Source: CAZICM01 sp964537685 | GTDB lineage: Bacteria; Myxococcota_A; Polyangia; Polyangiales; Polyangiaceae | Direction of reading: 5' to 3' | Length of the DNA stretch: 64,000 bases | Assembly: GCA_964537685.1 (NCBI GenBank) | Contig: CAZICM010000003.1 | Coordinates: forward strand, 248,001 to 312,000 | Shown here: positions 55,191-63,836 of the stretch, one piece after another | Layout of the letters: the number at the start of each line of letters is the position of its first letter | Position numbering within the stretch: position 1 is the first letter of the stretch | Translations under genes and position numbers: made by a program | Notes under the pieces: generated by a model | What the model saw: only the letters and a program-made list of their open reading frames with translations | Database searches by the model: none | Told to the model about the DNA's origin: nothing

Positions 55191-56734
55191 GATTCCTTCC
55201 CTGATGATGCGGACTGTGGTTTCTTATCTTTGCTCTCATAGCTCAAGAGAGCAAATAGCAAGAGGTTTTGGCATCGTTCGAAGTGACGCATGTTGAAGAG
55301 CATGCTGCGCAGTCTTGAGGCATGGTCACGAAACGCTGGCAATGAATTGCCTTTGGTTGCGCTCGCGCAAAATCTTAAAAACCAATTGGCCAGCGCGTCG
55401 GGGGTCTTGGCTCTTAGAATTGAATTGCGTATCTTCTCCCGGTCTACGTCCACCAAGCGTGAAAAGTCGGCCCCTTCATTGCGCGATCGCTCGCCCAATT
55501 GACCCATGGTGTGTTCCCATGCTTCGTGAAATGCGTTAATCAAGGCTTTGTCGTCTTCATCGGTGATGGCTTCTACCATTGCGTGTAAACCTCCTCGGCT
55601 ATAGCTGATTTGTCCAAAAGCTTTTCGGTCGACCACGAGCGTGCGAAAGTGCGTTGCCCAATGTTGCCCAGCCGCCAAATTCGCAGCGACCAGGGCGGGC
55701 ACGGGGCTGGAAGTAACGGCCAGTCCCTCTCCTTTTTTGGTCTTTATGATGCGGGCCTTGCCCAGTTCTTTTTCTGCGGCTTTAAATATGCCAAGCTCGT
55801 CATAGCTCAGTCCAACGCGGAAGCTGCCGCTTCGGCTGGTTTGTTGTGGATTCCAGGCTACTTTGCCCATCAGAAGCGCTTGACACCCGGCCACGCCTGG
55901 GCCGTCGGCAATTTCAGACTGGGCAACCAAATCGATTAAAAATCGCAGCGCCGCTTCCTCTGCTCCTCCGGCAATGCGGTTCAGGTAGCCTTCTCCGCGG
56001 CCCTTAAACATTGCTGCAACGGCCGCAATCCCATGCAGCTCTCGGGCAAATTTTAACAAATCGCATACATCTGGCACGATGATGCAGGACTGAACACGGG
56101 CATCTGAGTTGCTCGGCCGCAAGAGGAAAACTGCGCTGCCCACCATCAAGTAATGAAGCAAAAAAACCTCTGCTGCCGAGGCTTCCAGCTCGCGCATCCC
56201 TTGCGTTGTTCCAGGTACGAGGAATTGGGGAATCGCACCAATAGCGGGGAGCGATCCAGGCGGGCGGCTTGGGTCGAGCAAGCCTGTTTTTTGGGCTTTC
56301 TGGTGAGCGTAGCTTAGGACGGCCTTATATGTGAAAGGGATGGGAGTATCATCATCGGGAGAGCGAAGCGAAATACTTCTGGGTTTCCCTTCGGATGGAC
56401 GCATCTTATTGTGCTGCAGAAAGGTTTCGCACAATCCAACGTGAATGGCCAATCTTAAATCGTCGGCGCTTTCGGGGATATTCTGGCCGACAAGCTCAAT
56501 CAACTGGCTGGAATTCAGGCGAAATGAAGCGGCGAGTAAGCGCTGGATGGCTTCTTGATCGGTGATGGAATCATCCCAGCGAATGGTCACGCTGTCGCGC
56601 GTCACTTCGGGCTTTATCCCCGTGGGGAAGTTGTTCTTCCATGCCTTGACGGTCGCGGCAAGACCTCCCAGCGCGGCCCGGTGGTAAATGGTGTATCCCG
56701 GGTTAAAGAGATTGTAGCTTAACTCGTTTGCCAT
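55187..56734 (-). CDS. cas8: Type I-MYXAN Cas8a1-like large subunit
   Basis: 515 residues, between cas3 and cas7, the position of the large subunit in MYXAN loci. It starts SYNLFNPGYTIYHRAALGGL, a feature I associate with the MYXAN Cas8a1/Cmx1 (DevT-like) family. The C-terminal 120 residues are helical (FLRFCASATKGNSLPAFRDH), in line with a fused small-subunit-like bundle. It should recognise the PAM and recruit Cas3. It overlaps cas3 by 16 bp and cas7 by 4 bp. Confidence 0.88.
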   Translation of the reverse strand: MANELSYNLFNPGYTIYHRAALGGLAATVKAWKNNFPTGIKPEVTRDSVTIRWDDSITDQEAIQRLLAASFRLNSSQLIELVGQNIPESADDLRLAIHVGLCETFLQHNKMRPSEGKPRSISLRSPDDDTPIPFTYKAVLSYAHQKAQKTGLLDPSRPPGSLPAIGAIPQFLVPGTTQGMRELEASAAEVFLLHYLMVGSAVFLLRPSNSDARVQSCIIVPDVCDLLKFARELHGIAAVAAMFKGRGEGYLNRIAGGAEEAALRFLIDLVAQSEIADGPGVAGCQALLMGKVAWNPQQTSRSGSFRVGLSYDELGIFKAAEKELGKARIIKTKKGEGLAVTSSPVPALVAANLAAGQHWATHFRTLVVDRKAFGQISYSRGGLHAMVEAITDEDDKALINAFHEAWEHTMGQLGERSRNEGADFSRLVDVDREKIRNSILRAKTPDALANWFLRFCASATKGNSLPAFRDHASRLRSMLFNMRHFERCQNLLLFALLSYESKDKKPQSASSGKES

Positions 56735-59160
56735 CGGGCTCCCGTGCCTTCATGGGTGGTTTCATCGTAGTCATAAAAGATTTGGTTTGCAGGGGCCACA
56801 AACCGGCCCTTCATTCGTTCCCATCCAAATATCTCATTTTGGATTGGAATGGATACCTCATGCTGGCGAAGCCAGTCCAGATCGGGTTCTTGCTTGCCTG
56901 ATATTCGCCGAAAATGCTTGAGGTCGTTCTCCAAAATAATGCTGACGGTGTATCCCTCGGCCCGTGTCATGCCGGGACGTGTGCGCCACAGTCCATTGAT
57001 GCCCGCGACTCCGATGAAGCATGCTCGCTCCTCGGCTTTGTTTAAATCAAAAGCTTCTTCCGTTTCGCACAGGCCCAAATGCTCGGCTAGGTCGCGCTGG
57101 CACAGCGGGCGTTTAAGATGTTGCAGAGAGCGTATCCAGACCATGGCGCGCTCAAGCTCGGTCTGCCCATAAGGTTTTGCGTCCCCCTGTCCAACCGAAC
57201 AGATGAAGGCCGCTTTGGGCTGCGATGGCATTTCTGGTTTTGCACGGCGATTGAGGCGGCCCAACCGCTGAATCAAGGAGGGAATCGGCGCCAAGTCGCT
57301 AATGAGGAGATCCGCAGACAGATCCAGAGACATCTCCGCGACTTGTGTGCTTATCAGCAGGGTGGCTTTTGCGTTTTCCTTCTTGAACTGATCGACAACG
57401 TTGCGATGGCGAAGGCTTCGATCTTTGTATCGAAGGCGGGAGTGGTAGACGTTGGCAGCCACCATCGGCCATTTGGTGCGGGCCTGCGAATAAATGTCGT
57501 TTGCCCATGCTACGCGATTGCAAACCCAAAGAACTTTCCCGCCCTCGTTAAGACATGTATCGGCCGCGTTCCACGCCAGATCGCGAGAGCCAAAATGGAT
57601 TGAATAGCGGGGCAACGTTTCAAGTTCAGCCGGGCCGGGAATACAGGTGAGATCCGGCCGGGCCGCGGTTAGAGCGTTTTTTCTGGCTTGTGTTAAAGAG
57701 GCTGTCATCAACAGCACGGGGAGCTTCGGGAAGATTCGAAGGAAAACCAGCAAATGTCCAAAGAGTTGTTCATCAAAAGCATGAATCTCATCGAAGACAA
57801 TGCAGGATTGAACAATGGCGGGAAGCGCGCAAGTGCTTCGGAGTCCATTGGACATCAGACCCAGCACAGTATCCGCTGTACCGACAACAAAGGGTACGCC
57901 CCACAAGCTCAATGCCTCTAATTTGGCGTGCTCCGCTTCGATGGCTTTTCTGTTGCTGTCTTCGCCGCTGGCTGTTCCTTCCTCTTGTGCCGCCGTCTGG
58001 GCAATGGTGAGCAGATCGATCGCTGAACGGCTGTGAGACAAACACGCGGGTACCCCGGATTCGAGGGCATAGTCTTTGAAATGCTCGGTACTGGTGCCTG
58101 TTGTGGGCAGGCAGTAAAATAGGCGTGTGCTATTTACGCCTTGATTGCTGCGGCGCTGAAGCCATTGCTCAGCCCATAAATATGCAGCGAGGCTTTTGCC
58201 AGAACCGCAGCCTGCCTCGGCCAGCGTTAAGAAAGAGTCAGACGCTGCGATGGCCATTTGAAACGGGCGTACTTTAAAGTTTGGCGGCGGCGTGTCGTCG
58301 TTGGGTGCTGGTTTGCCATCGGCGATATGTGCCCATGCCCATCGATGAATAACGTGTCTTAAGTCGGCCGTTGAGATACCTATGCGAAGCGTCTCCTCGA
58401 TAAATGATGAAAGGCTGTACCGCGCATCATGGCGGGCAATTGCGCTTGCGGCCACATCCGCGGCAATGCCCAAACCCTTGATCAGAGCGATTTCTGTCCG
58501 GGCGGGAAGGGAGGTAAATGACTCTTCTATCTCGCGAAAGTCGTCCTTCATCCGACGAAGGGCTTGGCGCAAGTTGAGTGTGCCGGAAGCATTCGAGCTA
58601 TCGCTGACATGGATATTTTGGTGGAGTTTTGGCGGTGGTTGAAGCTTCAAATCTGCGGCCAGATCGTTGAGAATGGTCGTGAAATCCGCGTGGGCGAGAT
58701 AGACTTCGGTAGGACTTCCGAGGGTCGGAGTCGTTCCATCGTCAAATTTACGGTGATGGCCTGCGGCGCCCCAAAGCGCGGGCACCAAATCGTCATTCAA
58801 GGCAGGTTGCAGCCAATCACGCAAAGGAGAATAGGTCCATATCAGCAAGGCAGACAGTGCTTCATGGCGGATGAGTTGCTGAATACGTGGCTCTGATCGC
58901 ACCATACGCTGGAAATCGCTGTTGCTCTTTCCAATATCCTGAAGCCAGCCATTGAGCCGGAGCACTTTGGAAAGGCGCTCCAGTTGATCGCTTGGGAGTT
59001 CGGCAGCCCTCAGCATATCCGGTCCAACGAGGTGCATCAGCGATTGGCATGCCAAGGCAACATCACGGCTGTGCTGTTCGAGCAATGCCCATCCGGGAGG
59101 AGTTGGGAGGGCTTGCGGATAAGACTTGGCCAACAAGCGATCCGGCAACCGGTGGTTCAT
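56719..59160 (-). CDS. cas3: CRISPR Cas3 helicase-nuclease (N-terminal HD, C-terminal SF2 helicase)
   Basis: 813 residues. The helicase part is intact: Walker A LAEAGCGSGKSLAAYLW, DEIH box SCIVFDEIHAFDEQ, motif III LLMTASLT, and motif VI IQRLGRLNRRAK. The N-terminal HD-like domain has LLEQHSRDV (His30), WLQDIGKSNSDFQ (residues 72-84), IRHEAL (His99) and GAAGHHRKFDD. Residue 74 is Gln where the HD signature has His (HDxGK), so metal binding may be altered. Cas3 unwinds and degrades the non-target strand after Cascade binding. Second gene of the operon. Confidence 0.94.
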   Translation of the reverse strand: MNHRLPDRLLAKSYPQALPTPPGWALLEQHSRDVALACQSLMHLVGPDMLRAAELPSDQLERLSKVLRLNGWLQDIGKSNSDFQRMVRSEPRIQQLIRHEALSALLIWTYSPLRDWLQPALNDDLVPALWGAAGHHRKFDDGTTPTLGSPTEVYLAHADFTTILNDLAADLKLQPPPKLHQNIHVSDSSNASGTLNLRQALRRMKDDFREIEESFTSLPARTEIALIKGLGIAADVAASAIARHDARYSLSSFIEETLRIGISTADLRHVIHRWAWAHIADGKPAPNDDTPPPNFKVRPFQMAIAASDSFLTLAEAGCGSGKSLAAYLWAEQWLQRRSNQGVNSTRLFYCLPTTGTSTEHFKDYALESGVPACLSHSRSAIDLLTIAQTAAQEEGTASGEDSNRKAIEAEHAKLEALSLWGVPFVVGTADTVLGLMSNGLRSTCALPAIVQSCIVFDEIHAFDEQLFGHLLVFLRIFPKLPVLLMTASLTQARKNALTAARPDLTCIPGPAELETLPRYSIHFGSRDLAWNAADTCLNEGGKVLWVCNRVAWANDIYSQARTKWPMVAANVYHSRLRYKDRSLRHRNVVDQFKKENAKATLLISTQVAEMSLDLSADLLISDLAPIPSLIQRLGRLNRRAKPEMPSQPKAAFICSVGQGDAKPYGQTELERAMVWIRSLQHLKRPLCQRDLAEHLGLCETEEAFDLNKAEERACFIGVAGINGLWRTRPGMTRAEGYTVSIILENDLKHFRRISGKQEPDLDWLRQHEVSIPIQNEIFGWERMKGRFVAPANQIFYDYDETTHEGTGARWQTS

Positions 59161-59172
59161 TGCATCGTTCCG

Positions 59173-59802
59173 TTATGCATGTTGGCTGTCGGCTCGCAAC
59201 GGCAAGAAAACACCGCAACCCATCCGCTGCCGGCCACCGATGCCTGCGTATTGCACACGGAGCGAAGCTTCGTCTGCGAGCTCCCTTAGCGTAAGTCCAA
59301 AACCCACAATCCGGTCGTTGGCAATATGCGCAATCCGGCGGCGTCCAATCTCGATTTTGGCAGTGACGCCTAGTTCCTCAAGTTTGCGTTTGACCGCGCC
59401 GTTGAATGGTTCGGGCTCTGTGAAACCTTTAACGACAACCATCCGCGCGGTGAGGGAATCGCTAGGCTTCAGCGCATAGACAGAAGGCGTGCCTACATTG
59501 AATCGATGGCCTCGCAGTTCCAATGTCTTGCCTGCCAATGCGAGTGTCAGGGGGATCTGTGATGGAATCACGCGAAGGGTCAGCGCGGCATGTGTTGGGT
59601 GAAGGGCAAGGGTTTGATTGGAAGAAGGAACACCATTCATAGGATGAATAGCGAGCCAATCCGCTTTATGGATGTCTCCGAGGACCCGCGCGACTGCGCC
59701 AAACAAGGCATAGCCGTGATCGAGGGGTACAGTTAATCCAGCAATCCGGAATGATAAATCCACTCGATCCATGGGGGGAAAGTTGGTTTTGGAGCTTTCC
59801 AT
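59173..59802 (-). CDS. cas6: Type I-MYXAN Cas6 pre-crRNA endoribonuclease
   Basis: 209 residues, first gene of the operon. VDLSFRIAGLTVPLDHGYAL carries a likely catalytic His at about 29 in the family's usual DHGYAL context. The C-terminus YAGIGGRQRMGCGVFLPL is the glycine-rich loop of Cas6 RAMP proteins. It should cut both arrays at the base of the repeat hairpin, leaving an 8-nt handle. No other cas6 is present, so the Cmr complex probably takes its crRNA from this enzyme (inference). The promoter should lie right of 59802. Confidence 0.92.
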   Translation of the reverse strand: MESSKTNFPPMDRVDLSFRIAGLTVPLDHGYALFGAVARVLGDIHKADWLAIHPMNGVPSSNQTLALHPTHAALTLRVIPSQIPLTLALAGKTLELRGHRFNVGTPSVYALKPSDSLTARMVVVKGFTEPEPFNGAVKRKLEELGVTAKIEIGRRRIAHIANDRIVGFGLTLRELADEASLRVQYAGIGGRQRMGCGVFLPLRADSQHA

Positions 59803-59912
59803 GATAGTGCTCGTGAGTTGGTTTGGAGATAGAAACAGAGCGCAGTATTAATGGAGATCGAAGATTGGAGTCAAGCCATTTTGTTCACGCATCGAAATCG
59901 GACATGTGGGAG

Positions 59913-60248
59913 GGGTGGTCGAGTTTCTGGAAGGGGTGGTCGAGGACCGGAAGGTCGTGGGCGAGCATCTGGGAGTCGCGAACGAAGACCGGGACCACGC
60001 GAACGAGCATCTGGGAGTCGTGAACGAAGACCGGGACCACGCGAACGAAGACCGGGACCTCGTGAACGAAGACCGGAACCTCGTGAACGAGCATCTGGGA
60101 GTCGTGAACGAAGACCGGGACCATGCGAACGAGCATTTGGGAGTCGCGAACGAGGACCGGGACCACGCGAACGAGCATTTGGGAGTCGCGAACGAAGACC
60201 GGTGAGCCGCGGGCGAGTTTCTGGAAGTTGTAGGCGAGCATCTGGAAG
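59913..60248. repeat. 21-bp minisatellite, 16 units in exact register
   Basis: Units alternate between two types, (T/A)CG(T/C)GAACGAAGACCGGGACC and (T/A)CG(T/C)GAACGAGCATCTGGGAG, each 21 bp, with decayed copies at both ends. The period is a multiple of three, so reading frames stay open on both strands and encode heptad-like repeats. One plus frame (59906-60205) would give a 99-residue EDRDHAN/EHLGVVN repeat protein; I do not call it a gene because several frames look equally open. It occupies most of the gap between cas6 and the next gene and may separate or regulate the cas operon promoter. Confidence 0.85.
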
Positions 60249-60361
60249 TCGTGGGATGGTGGACGCGGTTCAATAAATACCAGTTGTTCTCGGGATTCAA
60301 CATCGTATAGCTTGCCGATGTGGCTCTTCCGCGGAGGATTCGCCGCTGCTGCCGAAGGTGA

Positions 60362-60523
60362 AATCACTTCGAGCCCACCCGTCATGCGATTAGCTTTGAG
60401 ATTGAATTCGACGAAGATGGGCAGGTCGACGAGGTGCAGCTCAAGGATTCGACGCTGGAGGATCAAGGGCTGGAAGCGTGCATGGAGCAAAATGGGGGTT
60501 ATTACCTACAAAGGACAAGATAA
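60362..60523 (+). pseudogene. Remnant of an AgmX/TonB-type C-terminal domain
   Basis: A frame opening after a stop at 60361 reads SFEIEFDEDGQVDEVQLKDS then TLEDQGLEACMEQ. This is the pattern of AgmX/PglI or TonB C-terminal domains (DGxVxxVxxxxSTLxDxxLxxC). There is no start codon or upstream domain, so it looks like the decayed 3' end of a lost gene. Its stop overlaps the next ATG (TAATG). Confidence 0.45.
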
Positions 60524-61440
60524 TGGACAAAGACACAGCAACCAAAGTCAATGAGGCATTGGTGGAATGTTATTTTAAGCTGCATGGCTCTATCGATATT
60601 GTTCGAGAACGCTGCAGCGAGGATGAGCGCAAGGCTTACTGCCGAGCGATAGGGAAAGTTTTAGGTTATCTGCTCCTGGATGTGTTGGACCCGATGTACA
60701 GCGTTTATCCCGAGCTACGGCCGGCGTTGTTGGACCCGGATGCGAGCGATGAATCCCCCATTTGCGGTTATTGTGAACAGAAACCGGCTGTCAGGCAGTT
60801 TACGCGCAAGGCATACTGCAAAATGGTTTGCGCTACCTGCTTTGATCGCCTGAGCGTACAAGAAGCGCTGGAAACCAAAATTCTCGATATCGAGTCTCTT
60901 GAAAGTCGGGGGCAATATGATGAAGCCCTTGCATACCTGGACGCGATACTGCAAGCCAATCGGGATCGCGATCACGATGGCTGGCTGGCTCGAAGTGTCG
61001 CGCATCATCGAGCGATAATCTTTTTGGAGGCGGGCCGATATGTGGAGGCTGAGCAGGTCCACCACGCTTGGGCGCAACTTGGCTTCGGGGATGTTTCGGA
61101 GCGCTGGATGCACGCTGATGGGACGGCGCGCACGTTGGAGGCGTTGGGCAGGGATCAGGAAGCATTGGTCGTGATTGAAGAGGCGCTCGCTTATCAAGAT
61201 CCCAAATTTCTGCCCTCGGCTACTTGGATGTTGGCCGCATTGATCCACTTTTCAAATAAGCTCGGCAAGCCCGTGGATGCCAAATGGCTCAAGCTCGCGG
61301 AAGCGGTGGCGGAACGCTATGGCGTGGAAATGCCTGTTCGTAATTCCCCCGGCGAGGCTGTTCTCGCCCTGGTGGAACTGACGCGAGGCAAACAGCCCAA
61401 ACGCCCGAAAGCAGCAGATGAAGAATCGGGCAAAAAATAA
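60523..61440 (+). CDS. Zinc-ribbon plus TPR-like helical repeat protein, function unknown
   Basis: ATG 60523 with AAAGGACA upstream. Cysteine pairs ICGYCEQ and VCATCFD (about residues 84-112) could form a zinc site. The remaining 190 residues are helix-turn-helix repeats of TPR type (ESRGQYDEALAYLDAILQAN, LEALGRDQEALVVIEEALAY). A Lys-rich tail ends the protein. The N-terminal 60 residues are helical without recognised fold. Probably a cytoplasmic adaptor; no family recognised. Confidence 0.7.
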   Translation: MDKDTATKVNEALVECYFKLHGSIDIVRERCSEDERKAYCRAIGKVLGYLLLDVLDPMYSVYPELRPALLDPDASDESPICGYCEQKPAVRQFTRKAYCKMVCATCFDRLSVQEALETKILDIESLESRGQYDEALAYLDAILQANRDRDHDGWLARSVAHHRAIIFLEAGRYVEAEQVHHAWAQLGFGDVSERWMHADGTARTLEALGRDQEALVVIEEALAYQDPKFLPSATWMLAALIHFSNKLGKPVDAKWLKLAEAVAERYGVEMPVRNSPGEAVLALVELTRGKQPKRPKAADEESGKK

Positions 61441-61447
61441 GCGAAGC

Positions 61448-61900
61448 TCAGTCCCTCTCCATTAAGCAATCCTTCGAAGCCGTTGGACAATCCGCTATGC
61501 TATCAGGTAGATATACATAGTCATCGTCTCCAAAACATTCCCTTGGGTCTTTGCCACAATAATAGGAGATGTTCCCCGTCTTCTGATTGTTGTAGTAACA
61601 GATTAAAGTGCCAATTGGACAGGCAATGCATTCTTGAAGGCATCCTGATACAAGCGTATGCTTTCCCCCAAATGTCGATATGTAATTACAGGGGTTGCTG
61701 CCATCGGGACACTTTGGCCGGCCATCAACGCACACGACACCCTCCCAAAAATGACCTTGCTTGTACAAATCCTCATCCGTCTCGCAGATGCGTACGAGGG
61801 CAGGATCGGTCTCATATTCATAGCATCCAAATGCAAGAAGGGCGGCGAGCACTATCAATAGGACAAGCCCGGCGCGATGTCTCATCGATACACTTTGCAT
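61448..61900 (-). CDS. Small Cys-rich lipoprotein
   Basis: ATG 61900 is chosen because GAGGAG lies six bases upstream; an ATG at 61885 is also possible. A hydrophobic segment (AGLVLLIVLAALLAFGC) ends in a lipobox (LAFGC). About 12 cysteines follow in the mature part (VVCVDGRPKCPDGSNPC, CLQECIACP, YYCGKDPREC), so it is probably disulfide-rich and exported. Same strand and close spacing with the next two genes suggests one envelope-protein transcript. Confidence 0.72.
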   Translation of the reverse strand: MQSVSMRHRAGLVLLIVLAALLAFGCYEYETDPALVRICETDEDLYKQGHFWEGVVCVDGRPKCPDGSNPCNYISTFGGKHTLVSGCLQECIACPIGTLICYYNNQKTGNISYYCGKDPRECFGDDDYVYLPDSIADCPTASKDCLMERD

Positions 61901-61931
61901 ATACAACTCCTCAGGTTATGGGCAAACCCAG

Positions 61932-62705
61932 TTAGGGCATGAAGCGGAATACAACGCCCCTCAATGTTTCACTTCTCACGTATCCACGAGGAAACTCCGG
62001 GGGCAGCGTTCCCTCGTTTCTCAGGCGAAGTATAAGAACAGCGTCACATCCTTCCGCCGGAATTTCACTGGGAAGGCCGTCCAATGGAATTTGAAGGCTT
62101 CCCGTGTCTTCAACCTCGCCTTTGGCGCCTTTCCAGCCCAATAGATCACATGTCGTCTCCTCGGGTTCAAGGTCGGCTAAAAACAAGTCCCAAATCATAG
62201 GAAAGCCCTGATTGGAGGGCTCCCATGTTACGTCAAGTGTTTGAGCCTGCTTCCGGCTAGGTTCCGAAAAATAATCTGGTGTAATAATGCTAAAACGACT
62301 TGGCACCTTGACTTCGGCCCAGGCAAGGTCGTTCAGGCTGGTGCGTAGGATATCCCCTGTATTGGCGACGACTCCCCCAATTTCAAACCTGCCCGCCTGC
62401 ATATTTCCCTGCTGTGCCTTGGCTTTTTTCCAGAAGTAGGGGAATGGATCTAGGTCGTTGGCAATATCGTCGTCTGTATAGAGGACGAATTCATCGGGGT
62501 CATAGCCTTCTTCTTCTCGGCGTCCACAGACGCTTTCGTCCTCTGTGCAGAATAAGGCTTGGGTCGTTCCTTCGGGTTCGTCCAGCGGAAAGTAGGCGTC
62601 GATAAAGACTTTATGATCACCGATGGGCAAATAGTTCGGTGAACATCCAATCAACATCGTTAGAGATAAGATGGCCACGATACGATTGGCCAGTGCGCAG
62701 ATCAT
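61932..62705 (-). CDS. Lipoprotein, function unknown
   Basis: 257 residues. VAILSLTMLIGCS is a lipoprotein signal (LIGC). The mature part is acidic and has beta-like segments (VFIDAYFPLDEPEGTTQALF, CDAVLILRLRNEGTLPPEF). Four cysteines occur. No family recognised. Located between another lipoprotein and the PEGA-type gene on the same strand. Confidence 0.7.
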   Translation of the reverse strand: MICALANRIVAILSLTMLIGCSPNYLPIGDHKVFIDAYFPLDEPEGTTQALFCTEDESVCGRREEEGYDPDEFVLYTDDDIANDLDPFPYFWKKAKAQQGNMQAGRFEIGGVVANTGDILRTSLNDLAWAEVKVPSRFSIITPDYFSEPSRKQAQTLDVTWEPSNQGFPMIWDLFLADLEPEETTCDLLGWKGAKGEVEDTGSLQIPLDGLPSEIPAEGCDAVLILRLRNEGTLPPEFPRGYVRSETLRGVVFRFMP

Positions 62706-62744
62706 CAGTATATTCTCCCGGTGGATTCGACTGTTGTTTGCGGT

Positions 62745-63836
62745 TTAGAAGCTGCCCTTGAGCGCGAGGCTATTGGGCGATAGGGCTACGGAAATACGGG
62801 GCGCGGGGAACTTGTACGTTAGAAGTGCGATGCCCCCCGCCACCATGGCCCCGCCGAGAAACCCCAATCCGGTATAATTCACCGTGGAGGCGATCTGATG
62901 TTTATCCAAGATGGCGGAACACTCTCTTTGAATTGAATTATTCGATTGCGAACAAGGATTGCCATCCTTGCCAGTGGCCTGCTCAAACTCCTCCTGGATC
63001 GAGCTATGCATCGAGGTCCCAATCGCTGACAGGGTAAACCCCGAAATCAACAACGTCCCGCCCACTGCGAGCGCATACTTCCACGTAGGATCCTCCTCCA
63101 TGCGGGGAGGTAGGGACATCGAAGCTTTCGGCATATCCTTTGCATCGGTTTTAGGCTCCGGTGCCGATTGGAACTCAAGAGTTGTAGACTTCCCTGCCTT
63201 CACTCTCACCGTCCTCTTCAGCTCGCTCTTGTCTTCAAGCTCGATCATGATGTGCTGCTCTTCATTGGGTTTCACAAAAATACTCGCCGCGAGCGGTGCA
63301 GCGCCTACATATTCGTGGTTTATCCACACGGAGCTGTGGGCGGGCGCCACTACTTTTACCTCACCTACGCGCTCATAGGCAAGGGCCGCGTGCATATCGC
63401 ATGCGTCGCGAATAAATTTTTGATGTTCGGTCGCTGTTTGAGGCAGCGGGTTCGCCTGCTCTTTTCTAAAATACTCTGCGGCCCGTACAATATCGCCGCT
63501 TCGCTGCGCCGCCATCGCCAAATTGCAGCGCGTAAATGTCGATGACCGGATGCGATCCGCCGCGCGCAAGTACTCGTCGATTTTCGTCCAGCGCATGCTC
63601 TCGTCCATCTTCGCTTTGCTTTCTTGCACCTCTAAAGCCGCTTTGATCAGCTCGCGGCGATGCGATTCCCGATCGCCTAAAATTGAAGGCATTTTGTTGA
63701 TGGACGCCAGTGTTTCGCCTTCTTCGTCTGCGAAGTCGCCTTGAGGCAGCGCGGACGTTTGCGAAGATTCGGCGGCGCTGGTGCCAGAGGCGAAACCAAA
63801 CAGAAGAATGATTGAAGTGAAAACCATTCTGTGCAT
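62745..63836 (-). CDS. Exported PEGA-type protein with C-terminal membrane segments
   Basis: 363 residues. The signal peptide VFTSIILLFGFASGTSAA is followed by a helical, TPR-like region (RCNLAMAAQRSGDIVRAAEY). Then comes a PEGA-like beta domain (VKVVAPAHSSVWINHEYVG; RTVRVKAGKSTTLEF). Two hydrophobic segments (YALAVGGTLLISGFTLSAIG and GLGFLGGAMVAGGIALLTY) lie near the C-terminus with a Cys-containing loop between them. The design resembles the gene at 2460-3554. Function unknown, probably periplasmic or surface-linked. Confidence 0.75.
   Translation of the reverse strand: MHRMVFTSIILLFGFASGTSAAESSQTSALPQGDFADEEGETLASINKMPSILGDRESHRRELIKAALEVQESKAKMDESMRWTKIDEYLRAADRIRSSTFTRCNLAMAAQRSGDIVRAAEYFRKEQANPLPQTATEHQKFIRDACDMHAALAYERVGEVKVVAPAHSSVWINHEYVGAAPLAASIFVKPNEEQHIMIELEDKSELKRTVRVKAGKSTTLEFQSAPEPKTDAKDMPKASMSLPPRMEEDPTWKYALAVGGTLLISGFTLSAIGTSMHSSIQEEFEQATGKDGNPCSQSNNSIQRECSAILDKHQIASTVNYTGLGFLGGAMVAGGIALLTYKFPAPRISVALSPNSLALKGSF

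Noticed and set aside
59848..60490. Heptad-repeat proteins on either strand through the 21-bp minisatellite
   Set aside because: At least three frames on the two strands are equally open because the period is a multiple of three; none has a clear start or known family. Kept only as a repeat feature.
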